Source: Paramagnetospirillum marisnigri (GTDB lineage: Bacteria > Pseudomonadota > Alphaproteobacteria > Rhodospirillales > Magnetospirillaceae). From it: a DNA stretch of 64,000 bases. The stretch covers positions 25,041 through 89,040 of the forward strand of contig NZ_LWQT01000041.1 of the NCBI RefSeq assembly GCF_001650715.1, read 5' to 3'. Every line of letters begins with the position of its first letter. The first letter of the stretch is position 1. Shown in pieces: positions 56,555 through 64,000 of the stretch. The position numbers were made by a program, and so were the translations under genes. Under the pieces are notes generated by a model, which saw only the letters and a program-made list of their open reading frames with translations, ran no database searches and had not been told where the DNA came from.

Positions 56555-56570
56555 CTGACCATTCTGACCA
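56555..56570. promoter_or_regulatory. Tandem CTGACCA repeat, antitoxin operator candidate
   Basis: CTGACCA occurs at 56555-56561 and 56564-56570, a 9-bp period, directly upstream of the antitoxin gene and overlapping the promoter-proximal region shared with the NlpC gene. Confidence 0.35.
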
Positions 56571-56586
56571 GATGAGGATAGCGACA

Positions 56587-57015
56587 ATGACCCGCGAATG
56601 CCAGTCCCCGGTTGGAGCCCCCCATTGGGCCATCGCCTTGATCGGCCTGCCGTGGTCTGTCCACGGCAGCGGGCCGGACTCGTTCAATTGCTGGGAATTC
56701 GTCCGCATGGTCCAAGCCGAGCATTTCGGCCGTCTGCTGCCCGAGATCGGCAATCCCGAAGATATGCTGGTCATGGGCCGGACCTTCCGCGACCACCCCG
56801 AGCGTCGGCGTTGGGCCAAGGTTGGATTGCCAGCGGAAGGCGATTGCGTCCTGTTGCGCCGATCCCGCCATCCCATCCATGTCGGCGTCTGGCTCGAAGT
56901 GGATGGTGGCGGCGTCCTGCATTGCGCCGAGGGTGCCGGGGTGGTGTTCCAGCGTTCGGACGCGCTCGCGCTCAACGGCTGGGCCATCGAAGGTTTCTAC
57001 CGGTTTTCGCCATGA
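56587..57015 (+). CDS. NlpC/P60 tail-tip peptidase
   Basis: This 142-residue protein has catalytic Cys in GPDSFNCWEFVRMV and His in HPIHVGVWLE, in the order expected for NlpC/P60. Such tail proteins open peptidoglycan during infection (lambda gpK-like). GAGGA precedes the ATG; the stop overlaps the next ATG. Confidence 0.85.
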   Translation: MTRECQSPVGAPHWAIALIGLPWSVHGSGPDSFNCWEFVRMVQAEHFGRLLPEIGNPEDMLVMGRTFRDHPERRRWAKVGLPAEGDCVLLRRSRHPIHVGVWLEVDGGGVLHCAEGAGVVFQRSDALALNGWAIEGFYRFSP

Positions 57016-59339
57016 CCGCCTCCATCGTTATAGTCACCAATCCCTTCGAGCCGGTGGCCAGCCGCTCGGTTCATGCGGTGGAATCCGGGATCACGCTGGG
57101 CGGCCTGTTGCAGGCTTGCGGCATTGCCGAGGATTGCTGGTCCGACGGGCCGGAAATCCTGATCGGCGGCATGGCGGTGCCGGTCGGCATCTATGCCGTC
57201 CGGGCCATCGGCGACGGCGAGGTCGTCACCGTCATTCGCTGGCCCCAGGGCGGCGGGGGCGGTGGTGGGGGCGGCAAGAACCCCATGCGGATCGTGTTGA
57301 CCATCGCGGTGATGGTGGCCGCCATCTATCTGGGCCCCATGGCGGCGGTGGCCATGGGCTATACCGCCGCCAGCAGCGCTGCCGCCATGGCCACCGCCGG
57401 CATCGCCCTGGCCGGCTCGATGCTGATCAATACGGTGATCCCGGCCCCCAAGCCCTCCATGCCGTCGCTCAACTGGGGCGGCAGCGGCAGCGCGCCGGCC
57501 CCCAGCCCGACCTATTCAATCCAGGCTCAGGGCAACCAGGGCCGATTGGGCCAGCCGATCCCGGTGATCTATGGCCGCCACCTGATCTATCCCGACCTCG
57601 CCTCGGAGCCCTACCAGGATTACGTCGGCGGCGAGCAGTACCTGTATCAGCTTCACGTCATCGGCCAGGGGGAATATGCGGTCGAGCAGATCCGCATCGA
57701 GGACACCCCCATCTCCTCGTTCGAGGAGGTCCAGACCGAAACCGTTCCGCCCGGCAGCCGGGTCACCCTGTTCGAGCCGGATGTGGTCACAGCCGCCGAG
57801 GTGGCGGGCCAGGAACTGGTGGCGCCCAATCTGGTGCAATCGGGCGACGACGGGTATATCGGCCCGTTCACCGCCAATCCGGTCGACACCTCGGCGGGGG
57901 CGCTGGGCATCGACGTGATCATGCCTCGCGGCCTCTACTATGCCAATGACGGTGGCAGCCTCGATAGCCGCACCGTCCAGTGGCAGGTGGAGGCGCGAGC
58001 CGTCGATACCGAGGGGGGAGCCATTGGCGGCTGGGCGATTCTGGCGCAGCCGTCCCATACCGCCGCCACCAACAGCACCATCCGTCTGTCCTTCCGCTAT
58101 GCGGTGACGCCGGGCCGCTATGAGGTTCGCCTCAAGCGTCTCGACACCAAGGACACCGCCGAACGCGCCGGCCATGAAATCCGCTGGGGCGCTCTGCGTG
58201 CCTATTTGACCGGCCAGCCCGATTTCGGGGCCGTCACCCTGCTGGCAGTCAAGATGCGGGCCACCGACAACTTGTCGCAGCGCTCCAGCCGCATGATCAA
58301 CGTCATTGCCACCCGCAAGTTGCGGGTGTGGTCGGCGGCAGGCGGTTGGTCGGCCCCGCAGCCGACCCGTTCCATCGCCTGGGCCTTCGCCGATGCCTGC
58401 AAGGCCGAGTATGGGGCGAAGCTGGCCGACAGCCGCATCGACCTCAAGACGCTGGCCGCCCTGGATGCCGTGTGGGCCGCCCGTGGCGACAGCTTCGACG
58501 CGGTGTTCGACACCAGCATGACGGTGTGGGAGGCCCTGACCCGCATCGCCCGCTGCGGCCGGGCGGTGCCCATCCAGCAGGGCGGCATCGTCCGGATCAT
58601 CCGTGATGCGCCCCAGACCATGCCGGTGGCCATGTTCGGGCCGCGCAACATCGTCAAGGGCTCGTTCAAGATCAAATACGTCATGCCCGGCGACGACACC
58701 GCCGACGCGGTGACGGTGGAGTATTTCTCGTCGCGCACCTGGAAGCCCGACGAAACCACCGCCAAGCTGGCCGACAGCCAAGGCGACAATCCCGCCAAGG
58801 TCAATCTGTTCGGCTGCACCGCCAAGGACCATGCTCAACGGGAAGGTCTCTACATCGCCGCCAACAACCGCTATCGCCGCCGCATGGTCACCTTCCGCAC
58901 CGAGCTGGAGGGCATGATCCCCACCTATGGCGATCTGGTCGCCATCACCCATGACATGCCCCGCTGGGGCCAGGGCGGCGAGGTGATCGACTGGCGGGCC
59001 GAATCCGCCAAGCCGCCTTGGATTGGGGCGGTGCTGGTGCTGTCCGAGCCGCTGACCTGGACCGAGGGCGCCAGCCATTACCTGGCGCTGCGCCGCCGAG
59101 ACGGAAGTCTGGCGGGGCCGTTCCGGGTCGAGCCGGTGGCCGATGCGCCCACCATGGTGCGTCTCGTCGAGCCGCTGACCGTCACGCCTTATACCGGCGG
59201 CTCGGAGGAGCGGACGTATTTCAGCTTCGGCCCCGGCCAAGCCTGGGCACAGACCGCCCGCATCCTGGCCATCCGTCCCCGCGCCGAGCAGGTGGAGATC
59301 ACCGCCGTCGCCGAGGATGCGAGGGTGCATGTGAACTGA
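57012..59339 (+). CDS. Tail tip protein, TipJ/gpJ-like
   Basis: This is 775 residues. The N-terminus (SIVIVTNPFEPVASRS) resembles lambda gpI/TipJ starts. A Gly-rich stretch (GGGGGGGG) precedes a hydrophobic region with two candidate membrane helices (RIVLTIAVMVAAIYLGPMAA and ATAGIALAGSMLINTVIPA). The rest holds TipJ features: GRLGQPIPVIYGRHLIYPDL, YLYQLHVIGQGEYAVEQIRI and a C-terminal fibronectin-like segment. It forms the central tip that recognises the host or opens its membrane. The ATG overlaps the NlpC stop. Confidence 0.85.
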   Translation: MTASIVIVTNPFEPVASRSVHAVESGITLGGLLQACGIAEDCWSDGPEILIGGMAVPVGIYAVRAIGDGEVVTVIRWPQGGGGGGGGGKNPMRIVLTIAVMVAAIYLGPMAAVAMGYTAASSAAAMATAGIALAGSMLINTVIPAPKPSMPSLNWGGSGSAPAPSPTYSIQAQGNQGRLGQPIPVIYGRHLIYPDLASEPYQDYVGGEQYLYQLHVIGQGEYAVEQIRIEDTPISSFEEVQTETVPPGSRVTLFEPDVVTAAEVAGQELVAPNLVQSGDDGYIGPFTANPVDTSAGALGIDVIMPRGLYYANDGGSLDSRTVQWQVEARAVDTEGGAIGGWAILAQPSHTAATNSTIRLSFRYAVTPGRYEVRLKRLDTKDTAERAGHEIRWGALRAYLTGQPDFGAVTLLAVKMRATDNLSQRSSRMINVIATRKLRVWSAAGGWSAPQPTRSIAWAFADACKAEYGAKLADSRIDLKTLAALDAVWAARGDSFDAVFDTSMTVWEALTRIARCGRAVPIQQGGIVRIIRDAPQTMPVAMFGPRNIVKGSFKIKYVMPGDDTADAVTVEYFSSRTWKPDETTAKLADSQGDNPAKVNLFGCTAKDHAQREGLYIAANNRYRRRMVTFRTELEGMIPTYGDLVAITHDMPRWGQGGEVIDWRAESAKPPWIGAVLVLSEPLTWTEGASHYLALRRRDGSLAGPFRVEPVADAPTMVRLVEPLTVTPYTGGSEERTYFSFGPGQAWAQTARILAIRPRAEQVEITAVAEDARVHVN

Positions 59340-59403
59340 TTGCGGGGCGCTGCCCCGTTCCCCGCCAAGGGCCGAGAGGTCCTTGGAACCCGATCCTTGT
59401 CTG

Positions 59404-59426
59404 GCCGCCCATCCGGGCGGCTTTTT
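59404..59426 (+). terminator. Rho-independent terminator after tail tip gene
   Basis: GCCGCCC (59404-59410) and GGGCGGC (59415-59421) form a 7-bp GC stem with loop ATCC, followed by TTTTT. The next gene's GGAGG lies 5 bp downstream, so it may partly attenuate lysis gene expression. Confidence 0.75.
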
Positions 59427-59441
59427 CATTGGAGGTTCCCC

Positions 59442-59879
59442 ATGACCAAGGACGCTGTCGTGCCGCGTGGCATTCGCCTCAACAATCCCGGCAATATCAA
59501 GGAATCCCCCGGCGACAAGACCCAGTGGCAGGGCGAGCGGGCCACCGATGACGATCCGGTGTTCGAGGAATTCGTCAGCCCCGAGGCCGGTATCCGTGCC
59601 CTGGCCCGCATCCTACTCGGCTATCAACGCCGCCATGGTCTCAACACCGTGACGGGGATCATTAATCGCTGGGCGCCGGGCTGCGAGAACGACACCGGCT
59701 CCTATATCGCCCATGTCGCCTCCCGCCTGGGGGTAACGCCCGACCAGGCTATCGACCTGACCAAGGCCGGCACCATGGTTGGAATGGTCGAAGCCATCAT
59801 CCGCCATGAAAACGGCCAGCAGCCTTACGCCAGAGAGGTGATCCTGGCCGGAATTGGCATGGGGCTGGGGAGTGCCTGA
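59442..59879 (+). CDS. Virion-associated or endolysin-like protein
   Basis: This 145-residue protein begins MTKDAVVPRGIRLNNPGNIK, with TQWQGERATDDDPVFEEFVS and AGIRALARILLGYQRRHGLN. The RGIRxNNPGNIK...WQG pattern occurs in phage structural proteins with lytic transglycosylase roles. Its place beside a holin gene supports a lysis role, but a virion protein is also possible. Confidence 0.7.
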   Translation: MTKDAVVPRGIRLNNPGNIKESPGDKTQWQGERATDDDPVFEEFVSPEAGIRALARILLGYQRRHGLNTVTGIINRWAPGCENDTGSYIAHVASRLGVTPDQAIDLTKAGTMVGMVEAIIRHENGQQPYAREVILAGIGMGLGSA

Positions 59880-59881
59880 CC

Positions 59882-60481
59882 ATGACCCTGCTCGATCTCC
59901 TCGGCGATGCCGCCGCCATCGCAGCCAATCCAATCGCGGGGCTGGCCAAGGTGGCCCTCGACGTCGCCCCCGACATCGCCAGCCTGTTCGGCGACGATGC
60001 CGAGAAGGCCGTCGGCAAGCTGGCCGACACCGTCCGCGCCATCACCGGCACCGACGATCCCGACAAGGCTCGCGAGATGCTGGCAGACCCTAATCTGGTG
60101 TTCCAACTGCGCTCCCAGGCCCAAGCTTTCGCCCACGAGGAGCGCATGCAGCAGATGGCCGGTGCCCTCACCACCCTGACCGCCACCCTGGCCGACCGCC
60201 AGAACGCCCGTGCCAGGGACAGCGAGTTCATCAAGGCGGGCCGCAGCAACACCCGCGCCAATGTCCTGCTGGTCACCGCCGGACTCGGCATCATCGGCGG
60301 CATCGGCTTCATGGTGTTCGGCCACGTCGATGGCAACACCGCCGTTGGTGGCTGCATCATCTCGGTGGTGACCCTGCTGGCGGGTAAATTCGCCACCGCC
60401 TTCGATTTCGAGTTCGGTGGATCGGCGGATTCCGAGCAGACCCGCACCCTGCTGGCGCAGGCGCCGCCTATCGGGAAATAA
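59882..60481 (+). CDS. Holin, 3TM/GTA type
   Basis: This 199-residue protein has an N-terminal helical domain (DLLGDAAAIAANPIAGLAKV), the ARDSEFIKAGRSNTRAN segment, then two hydrophobic helices (VLLVTAGLGIIGGIGFMVFG and GGCIISVVTLLAGKFATAF). It resembles the 3TM holin family used by GTAs and phages. It should permeabilise the inner membrane for the endolysin. Confidence 0.75.
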   Translation: MTLLDLLGDAAAIAANPIAGLAKVALDVAPDIASLFGDDAEKAVGKLADTVRAITGTDDPDKAREMLADPNLVFQLRSQAQAFAHEERMQQMAGALTTLTATLADRQNARARDSEFIKAGRSNTRANVLLVTAGLGIIGGIGFMVFGHVDGNTAVGGCIISVVTLLAGKFATAFDFEFGGSADSEQTRTLLAQAPPIGK

Positions 60482-60505
60482 CCGCCAACCATATTTATCT
60501 GATCC

Positions 60506-60543
60506 AGCCGACCGAGGGAGCAATTCCCCCGGTCGGCTTTTTT
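60506..60543 (+). terminator. Strong rho-independent terminator ending prophage late operon
   Basis: AGCCGACCG (60506-60514) pairs with CGGTCGGCT (60530-60538), with an inner GGGA/TCCC extension, and TTTTTT runs through 60538-60543. It marks the end of the late transcript and is a good estimate of the prophage right edge. Confidence 0.85.
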
Positions 60544-60689
60544 GTGTTTGTGGCCTGCGATAAGGCAGACCAGTGGTGGGCTCAGGTCAGGGTCGCTGCC
60601 GTCCCCACCGCCGATCTTGATCCGCACCTCGTACGGCGTCTCCATCGGTCCCCGCGATTCAAGGGTCCGGGTCCCCTGATCAACTTGCT

Positions 60690-60911
60690 TTATCGATCCA
60701 GCATTCGTGCGTCGCCGCCGACCGCGTCGATGATGCTTCGCATCTCGAACGCCAATTCGGGGGGGTGACGATCCAGGAAATCAGAAATCGCCTCGTTGCG
60801 AAACAGCTTCGAGACATACCCCCTGGTCACCACCAAAGCCAGCATGGTGTTGCCCAGGCTCCCTTCAACCGCCCGGTAATCCTGGTGCAGCCTCTCCATC
60901 TCCCGTTCCAT
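60690..60911 (-). pseudogene. RepB-like C-terminal fragment
   Basis: The minus-strand frame encodes MEREMERLHQDYRAVEGSLG, then TRGYVSKLFRNEAISDFLDR and HPPELAFEMRSIIDAVGG. It resembles the C-terminal region of RepB/ParB-like plasmid proteins. Upstream the same frame continues (about 60912-60990: INIGHLKGIELDGVSAEDIA) but has no start and reaches a stop. A separate frame there starts MSRPKPLD, like a RepB N-terminus. It looks like a gene with an internal deletion and frameshift. Confidence 0.5.
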
Positions 60912-60982
60912 CCTTGCGATGTCTTCCGCTGATACCCCATCCAGCTCGATGCCCTTGAGATGACCAATGTTTATGACAATAT

Positions 60983-61498
60983 ATGTCGAGCGGCTTGGGT
61001 CGGCTCATGGGGAAAGCTTTGGATAATCTGGCTAAGTTCGATTCCAACAACGTCTGCATACTAGTCATTGATGATGACGTAACCACCCGGACGCTGCTTA
61101 AAAAGCTTCTAGCCGCAATGGGGGCGGCAAGAATTTGGGAGGCAGCAGATGGGATTGAGGGGCTGGAAATTGCCTTTGGAGATCTCACCCCTGATTTAAT
61201 CTTGTGTGACTTGGGTATGGAGCCTATTGACGGTTTGGCGGTGATTGGGGCAATCAGAGCGACCGGAAAGACGCATCTCTCCAAAGTCCCCTTGGTTGTT
61301 TTCACTGGATCTCACGAAAAAGCAATTTTAGATGGAGCATTAAATGCTGGTGCCACCGGGGTCATTCCCAAACCTCATACTCCAAGAGATTTGGCCAAAT
61401 ACCTTTGTGGGCTTGTGAGTAGGACAAAGCCATCATCGGATGACCTGAAGGAGTTCCGAGACGCGGCTAAACAGGATTCCGATGAACCTAAGCCGTAA
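60983..61498 (+). CDS. Single-domain response regulator (CheY-like)
   Basis: This is about 171 residues (ATG 60983; the in-frame ATG 61007 is also possible). The receiver domain is complete: VIDDDVTTRTLLKKLL (acidic pair), LILCDLGMEPIDG (phospho-Asp), VVFTGSHEKA (Thr) and GVIPKPHTPRDL (Lys). No output domain is present; the C-terminus (about 140-171) is charged. It should relay phosphate from an unlinked histidine kinase. Its 5' end overlaps the RepB-like remnant on the other strand. Confidence 0.85.
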   Translation: MSSGLGRLMGKALDNLAKFDSNNVCILVIDDDVTTRTLLKKLLAAMGAARIWEAADGIEGLEIAFGDLTPDLILCDLGMEPIDGLAVIGAIRATGKTHLSKVPLVVFTGSHEKAILDGALNAGATGVIPKPHTPRDLAKYLCGLVSRTKPSSDDLKEFRDAAKQDSDEPKP

Positions 61499-61513
61499 TA
61501 GGGCCACTTGTGA

Positions 61514-61729
61514 ATGATCCTGGGTTTATTCGTCATATCGTCTATCGCTGTCACGGTGGCATTCTACGTCAAAGGGCCGCTTCCTTGGGCTTGTGGGAAA
61601 TCGAAGCGGTGTGCCATGTACAAGCGGCCCATTTGCCTCGTTGCCAACGGGAAGTGGAAGGTTCGGAAGTCCAATGACTGCCCGTACTTCACGCAACAGC
61701 TGGTTATGGTTCCGGCAGATAAGCCTTGA
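61514..61729 (+). CDS. Small membrane-anchored protein
   Basis: This 71-residue protein starts with one hydrophobic helix (MILGLFVISSIAVTVAFYVK), then a Cys/Lys-rich tail (CGKSKRCAMYKRPICLVANG) ending in a Pro/Asp segment. It could be an inner-membrane peptide. Support is a plausible start 15 bp after the regulator stop, but the ribosome site is weak. Confidence 0.4.
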   Translation: MILGLFVISSIAVTVAFYVKGPLPWACGKSKRCAMYKRPICLVANGKWKVRKSNDCPYFTQQLVMVPADKP

Positions 61730-61906
61730 TCCTCACTTTAGGCCGAGTCGGCATTGAGCATGACCAGCCTCTCGCCCATTGGGCATCCATCTTCATTCTT
61801 GATGTCGAGAAAGGAGATGGCGCTCCACTTTTGAGTGTTGCCAACAGTTTTGGTCGGCGAACTTCACGCCTTCTCTCTTTTGCAGAAAATTGGCATCATC
61901 ACCGCC

Positions 61907-62911
61907 ATGTCGAAAAGCCAGCTCCATCTCTTTGAACAGCGAGCCCCATCGGCGAAGCCTTCATCGCGGGCCGATGGCCGCGCGCCTGCCGATCTCAGCT
62001 CGTTACCAGATCAAGAATTGGTGGCAGGAATCGCAACCGCTGGGATTGCGGAAATCTTCGCCCGGATGACCGAATGTGGGCGGCGTAAGTTGACGGCGGC
62101 TGTGCCAGCCCTTGAGGGTATCTGCAAGAGATTCTCCGGCTTTGGCCTCGATACCTTGATCCGCGAGCAAGCCGTGGCACTCGAAACCTTGGTTAAAATC
62201 GGTAGCCCAGAGGCGGCGACTGCGGTGGAGCGGATCATCACACGAGATATGGTTCAGGGGCCTGGGTTGGTACTGGCTGTTGCCGCAGCAGCTCGAACCG
62301 GCGTCACCCTGCCTGCCGCCGTGACGATGCGGTTGCTGCGCCATGACGAACCCGATGTCCGTGCCGATGCCTGTCGCAGCGCACGCTTAGATCCTGATGT
62401 TGTCGCTATCTTGTTGGATCTTCAAGATGATCTGCACCCCAGCGTTCGCATTGCCGCGGCCTGCGCCCTTGGGCGATTTGGGAAGGTTGATGCCCTAGAG
62501 GCGCTGAGCGAAGCGTTAGAATCGGCGCCCAACCACGAAGTAATCGATGCCTTAGCCGACATTGCCGACGACGACGCCGTCGTGCTGCTTGGTCGGGTGG
62601 CACAAGATCGGCCCGACTTGGCCGAAGCAGTGTTATCGGCTCTTGATGAGTGTGGCTCAGCGTTGTCCGCAAAGGTGTCCGATCGGGTTCGGAGATTGTC
62701 GAGAGCTACAACCGCCATGATTGGCCCGCACGATATTGTCGTTGAGATCGATGAAATCCCCTATATCGGCAGATGCGAGTTGAAAGGGGAGACGGTGGTG
62801 GTTACCTCCGAGTTTGGCTCCAAGGCGCTGGAGGTTGGCGAATTACCGCCTGACGTCGTGGCCAAGCGCCTGCTGGCTGCACTCGTTCGTGAGGCCGAGG
62901 GCCATGTCTGA
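61907..62911 (+). CDS. HEAT-repeat-like protein
   Basis: This is about 334 residues (ATG 61907; the in-frame ATG 61835 adds 24). From about residue 60 the sequence forms helical repeats of about 30 residues (TAVERIITRDMVQGPGLVLA, LLRHDEPDVRADACRSARLD, LDLQDDLHPSVRIAAACALG, DALADIADDDAVVLLGRVAQ), as in HEAT/PBS-lyase repeats. It is probably a protein-interaction scaffold. The C-terminal 60 residues (IVVEIDEIPYIGRCELKGET) look like a separate beta domain. Its neighbours give no function. Confidence 0.65.
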   Translation: MSKSQLHLFEQRAPSAKPSSRADGRAPADLSSLPDQELVAGIATAGIAEIFARMTECGRRKLTAAVPALEGICKRFSGFGLDTLIREQAVALETLVKIGSPEAATAVERIITRDMVQGPGLVLAVAAAARTGVTLPAAVTMRLLRHDEPDVRADACRSARLDPDVVAILLDLQDDLHPSVRIAAACALGRFGKVDALEALSEALESAPNHEVIDALADIADDDAVVLLGRVAQDRPDLAEAVLSALDECGSALSAKVSDRVRRLSRATTAMIGPHDIVVEIDEIPYIGRCELKGETVVVTSEFGSKALEVGELPPDVVAKRLLAALVREAEGHV

Positions 62912-63035
62912 CCTCCGGCCCCGTCCCTCCCGTGTTCTTCAGCGGCGCGCCCGCCGTGCGCGGCTGATCCTGATGGCGATCCTCGTCATTGGGCTCGGCG
63001 TGGCCTACTATGTTGGAGCGGTCGTGCTCGGTTAA
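62904..63035 (+). CDS. Small single-pass membrane protein (43 aa)
   Basis: The ATG at 62904 overlaps the previous stop by 8 bp. The peptide begins MSDLRPRPSRVLQRRARRAR and has the helix LILMAILVIGLGVAYYVGAV. It is positive-inside, so the N-terminus is probably cytoplasmic. Role is unknown; the tight overlap suggests coupling to the HEAT-repeat-like gene. Confidence 0.5.
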   Translation: MSDLRPRPSRVLQRRARRARLILMAILVIGLGVAYYVGAVVLG

Positions 63036-63223
63036 TGTCGTCGTCGTCACTCGGTTCCCTTCAATCGAAACCAGCAGTGCTGGGGATAGGTCACAACCTT
63101 CCGCGGCACGAAAGGCGAGCGGGACAGACAGTGGAAAGATTGCCCCATGTGCGCCGATTACACTCCGCCCACACACTCAAGCAGCCGACGAAGCTGGGAG
63201 GATCTCCGCACACTCGAGCGTGA
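63035..63223 (+). CDS. Possible small protein overlapping next gene
   Basis: This 62-residue frame begins MSSSSLGSLQSKPAVLGIGH and overlaps the next gene by 77 bp. The start is in TAATG with the previous stop. GIGHN resembles a motif in some alphaproteobacterial small proteins. Codon choice is not decisive; it may be spurious. Confidence 0.3.
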   Translation: MSSSSLGSLQSKPAVLGIGHNLPRHERRAGQTVERLPHVRRLHSAHTLKQPTKLGGSPHTRA

Positions 63224-64000
63224 CTATTTTCTGCTGGCGGCATTCGGCGGCCCGTCCGAATGGCAGCCCGTCATGGAAAACCTTGGTCTTGACCGGGTAG
63301 AGGCTGCTCGCATCGCCAATGCCATGTCTCCCCTAGCCCAGCCACCGAAGTCAATTGAGGAGCGCAGTCAGCGAGAGCAAGACGCGTTGACATTCCTAGC
63401 CAATCGCCCTTTGGGCTCTGCATTGAAGGAGGCCATTGGGCGGCGTGACGGAAGTCTGGATATGCCCATAGAAGAGCCTGCGGCACAGTTCCGGGCGAGA
63501 GATGGGGCGCCACCTGATGTTCGAACAGGTGTTTTCTATCACCCCACCAATGAGATGCGGCCTCGATACGGACATGAAGGCCAGAGTCCGCGCGGCGGCG
63601 TCATGGCGACCTTGGGAGCGGTACTTAAATCCGCACGAAATACCAGCTATCACATGTTACGCGCCCTTTCCGGGATTTCGAAAAGACATCTCCTGCCTCG
63701 CATCAAAGCTATTGGCGGTGCCATTCGGACGGGCGCTGGGGAAACGTTCAGCGCCGTAGCGACCCGCATGGGAATCACGAGGTCGATCCCGCTCACGAGT
63801 ATGGCTGCCGAGAACAGCGACGGCATTACGCCCACTTCAGATCAAGATCTACGGGAAGCATCGGTCGAACGCTGGCGCCAAATGGGAGAAACCATTAAGG
63901 CCATGACCGTTGCTTCTGCTCTCCGCGGCTACCCACCCGCTCTCGAATTCATCCGGATCATCGCACCGGACATAGGGCCTTTCGATGATTCGAAGATACG
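63147..64000 (+). CDS. Hypothetical protein, continues past window edge
   Basis: The frame is open from the ATG at 63147 to the right edge (284 codons seen). It begins MCADYTPPTHSSSRRSWEDL, with ERDYFLLAAFGGPSEWQPVM, KSIEERSQREQDALTFLANR and later ASVERWRQMGETIKAMTVAS. It is mostly helical and charged, with no domain recognised. It is incomplete at the 3' end. Confidence 0.6.
   Translation, partial: MCADYTPPTHSSSRRSWEDLRTLERDYFLLAAFGGPSEWQPVMENLGLDRVEAARIANAMSPLAQPPKSIEERSQREQDALTFLANRPLGSALKEAIGRRDGSLDMPIEEPAAQFRARDGAPPDVRTGVFYHPTNEMRPRYGHEGQSPRGGVMATLGAVLKSARNTSYHMLRALSGISKRHLLPRIKAIGGAIRTGAGETFSAVATRMGITRSIPLTSMAAENSDGITPTSDQDLREASVERWRQMGETIKAMTVASALRGYPPALEFIRIIAPDIGPFDDSKI

Larger units (their letters stand above)
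16073..60543. mobile_element. Siphovirus prophage (approximate limits)
   Basis: The gene order follows lambda-like temperate phages: leftward repressor block, rightward early genes, packaging and head, tail, lysis, ending at a strong terminator at 60.5 kb. The left limit is uncertain. The serine recombinase operon at 16.1-18.5 kb is included because no other recombinase is adjacent. No attachment duplication was identified. Nearly all structural genes look intact, so it may still be inducible, but the late operon is interrupted by three opposite-strand gene sets. Confidence 0.65.

Noticed and set aside
57516..59429. 637-codon minus-strand open frame
   Set aside because: It is antisense to the TipJ-like tail gene, which has clear family features. 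GC-rich DNA makes such long shadows common. Its product is Gly/Asp/His-rich with no domain.
18523..60543. Mu-like transposable phage
   Set aside because: No MuA/MuB transposase or Mu gam was seen; head and tail genes are lambda-like.
1..64000. CRISPR array
   Set aside because: No regularly spaced identical repeats with unique spacers were seen. The GGTTTCCA cluster is irregular and the 77-bp repeat has only two copies.

Overview
The window is GC-rich alphaproteobacterial DNA. Several things point to a Magnetospirillum-like Rhodospirillales host: two bacteriohemerythrin domains, several c-di-GMP enzymes, and prophage proteins of alphaproteobacterial types (DUF2924, DUF6362, DUF6441, DUF6511, DUF6900, DUF7220). 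The genus is an inference from protein style. No rRNA, tRNA or magnetosome gene was seen.

Left part (1-5.3 kb): the C-terminal barrel and passenger of an autotransporter run off the left edge (minus strand). Next come a Phd/PIN toxin-antitoxin pair and a minus-strand cluster of tyrosine integrase, NUDIX hydrolase and a small unknown protein, probably cargo of a small integrative element.

Sensory region (5.7-14.9 kb): a metallo-beta-lactamase (MBL)/cNMP-binding/hemerythrin fusion, a free hemerythrin, an MBL protein resembling oxygen-sensing di-iron proteins coupled to a diguanylate cyclase, and a 1104-residue protein joining a periplasmic-binding-like domain, PAS, GGDEF, EAL and an intact C-terminal BLUF blue-light domain. 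The first four genes lie between two copies of a 77-bp non-coding repeat with inverted-repeat ends. The theme appears to be oxygen, redox and light input into c-di-GMP.

Scar region (14.9-18.5 kb): an IS1380-type transposase fragment, a fragment of a second recombinase cassette, small unknown genes, then a four-gene operon (small protein, DUF2924, large serine recombinase, ParB-like HTH protein) in which every junction is a 4-nt ATGA overlap.

Prophage (about 18.5-60.5 kb, possibly including the serine recombinase operon): a siphovirus with a lambda-type head. Regulation: ImmA/XRE/unknown leftward, and a sigma-like protein rightward. Replication and recombination: Sak4-like ATPase, DUF669 protein, Cas4/RecB-like nuclease, helicase, prim-pol, RuvC-like resolvase. 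Modification: C5-cytosine and ParB-fused methyltransferases. Packaging and head: Nu1, GpA, gpW, portal, S49 protease with nested scaffold, gpD, gpE. Tail: tube, frameshifted chaperone, tape measure, fibre block, DUF1833, NlpC, TipJ. Lysis: glycan-degrading-like protein and holin, ending at a strong terminator at 60.5 kb. Three minus-strand gene sets interrupt the rightward late operon: a Fic protein, a ParDE pair and a Phd/VapC pair.

Right flank (60.6-64 kb): a truncated RepB-like gene, a single-domain response regulator, a HEAT-repeat-like protein, and small or partial genes of unknown function.
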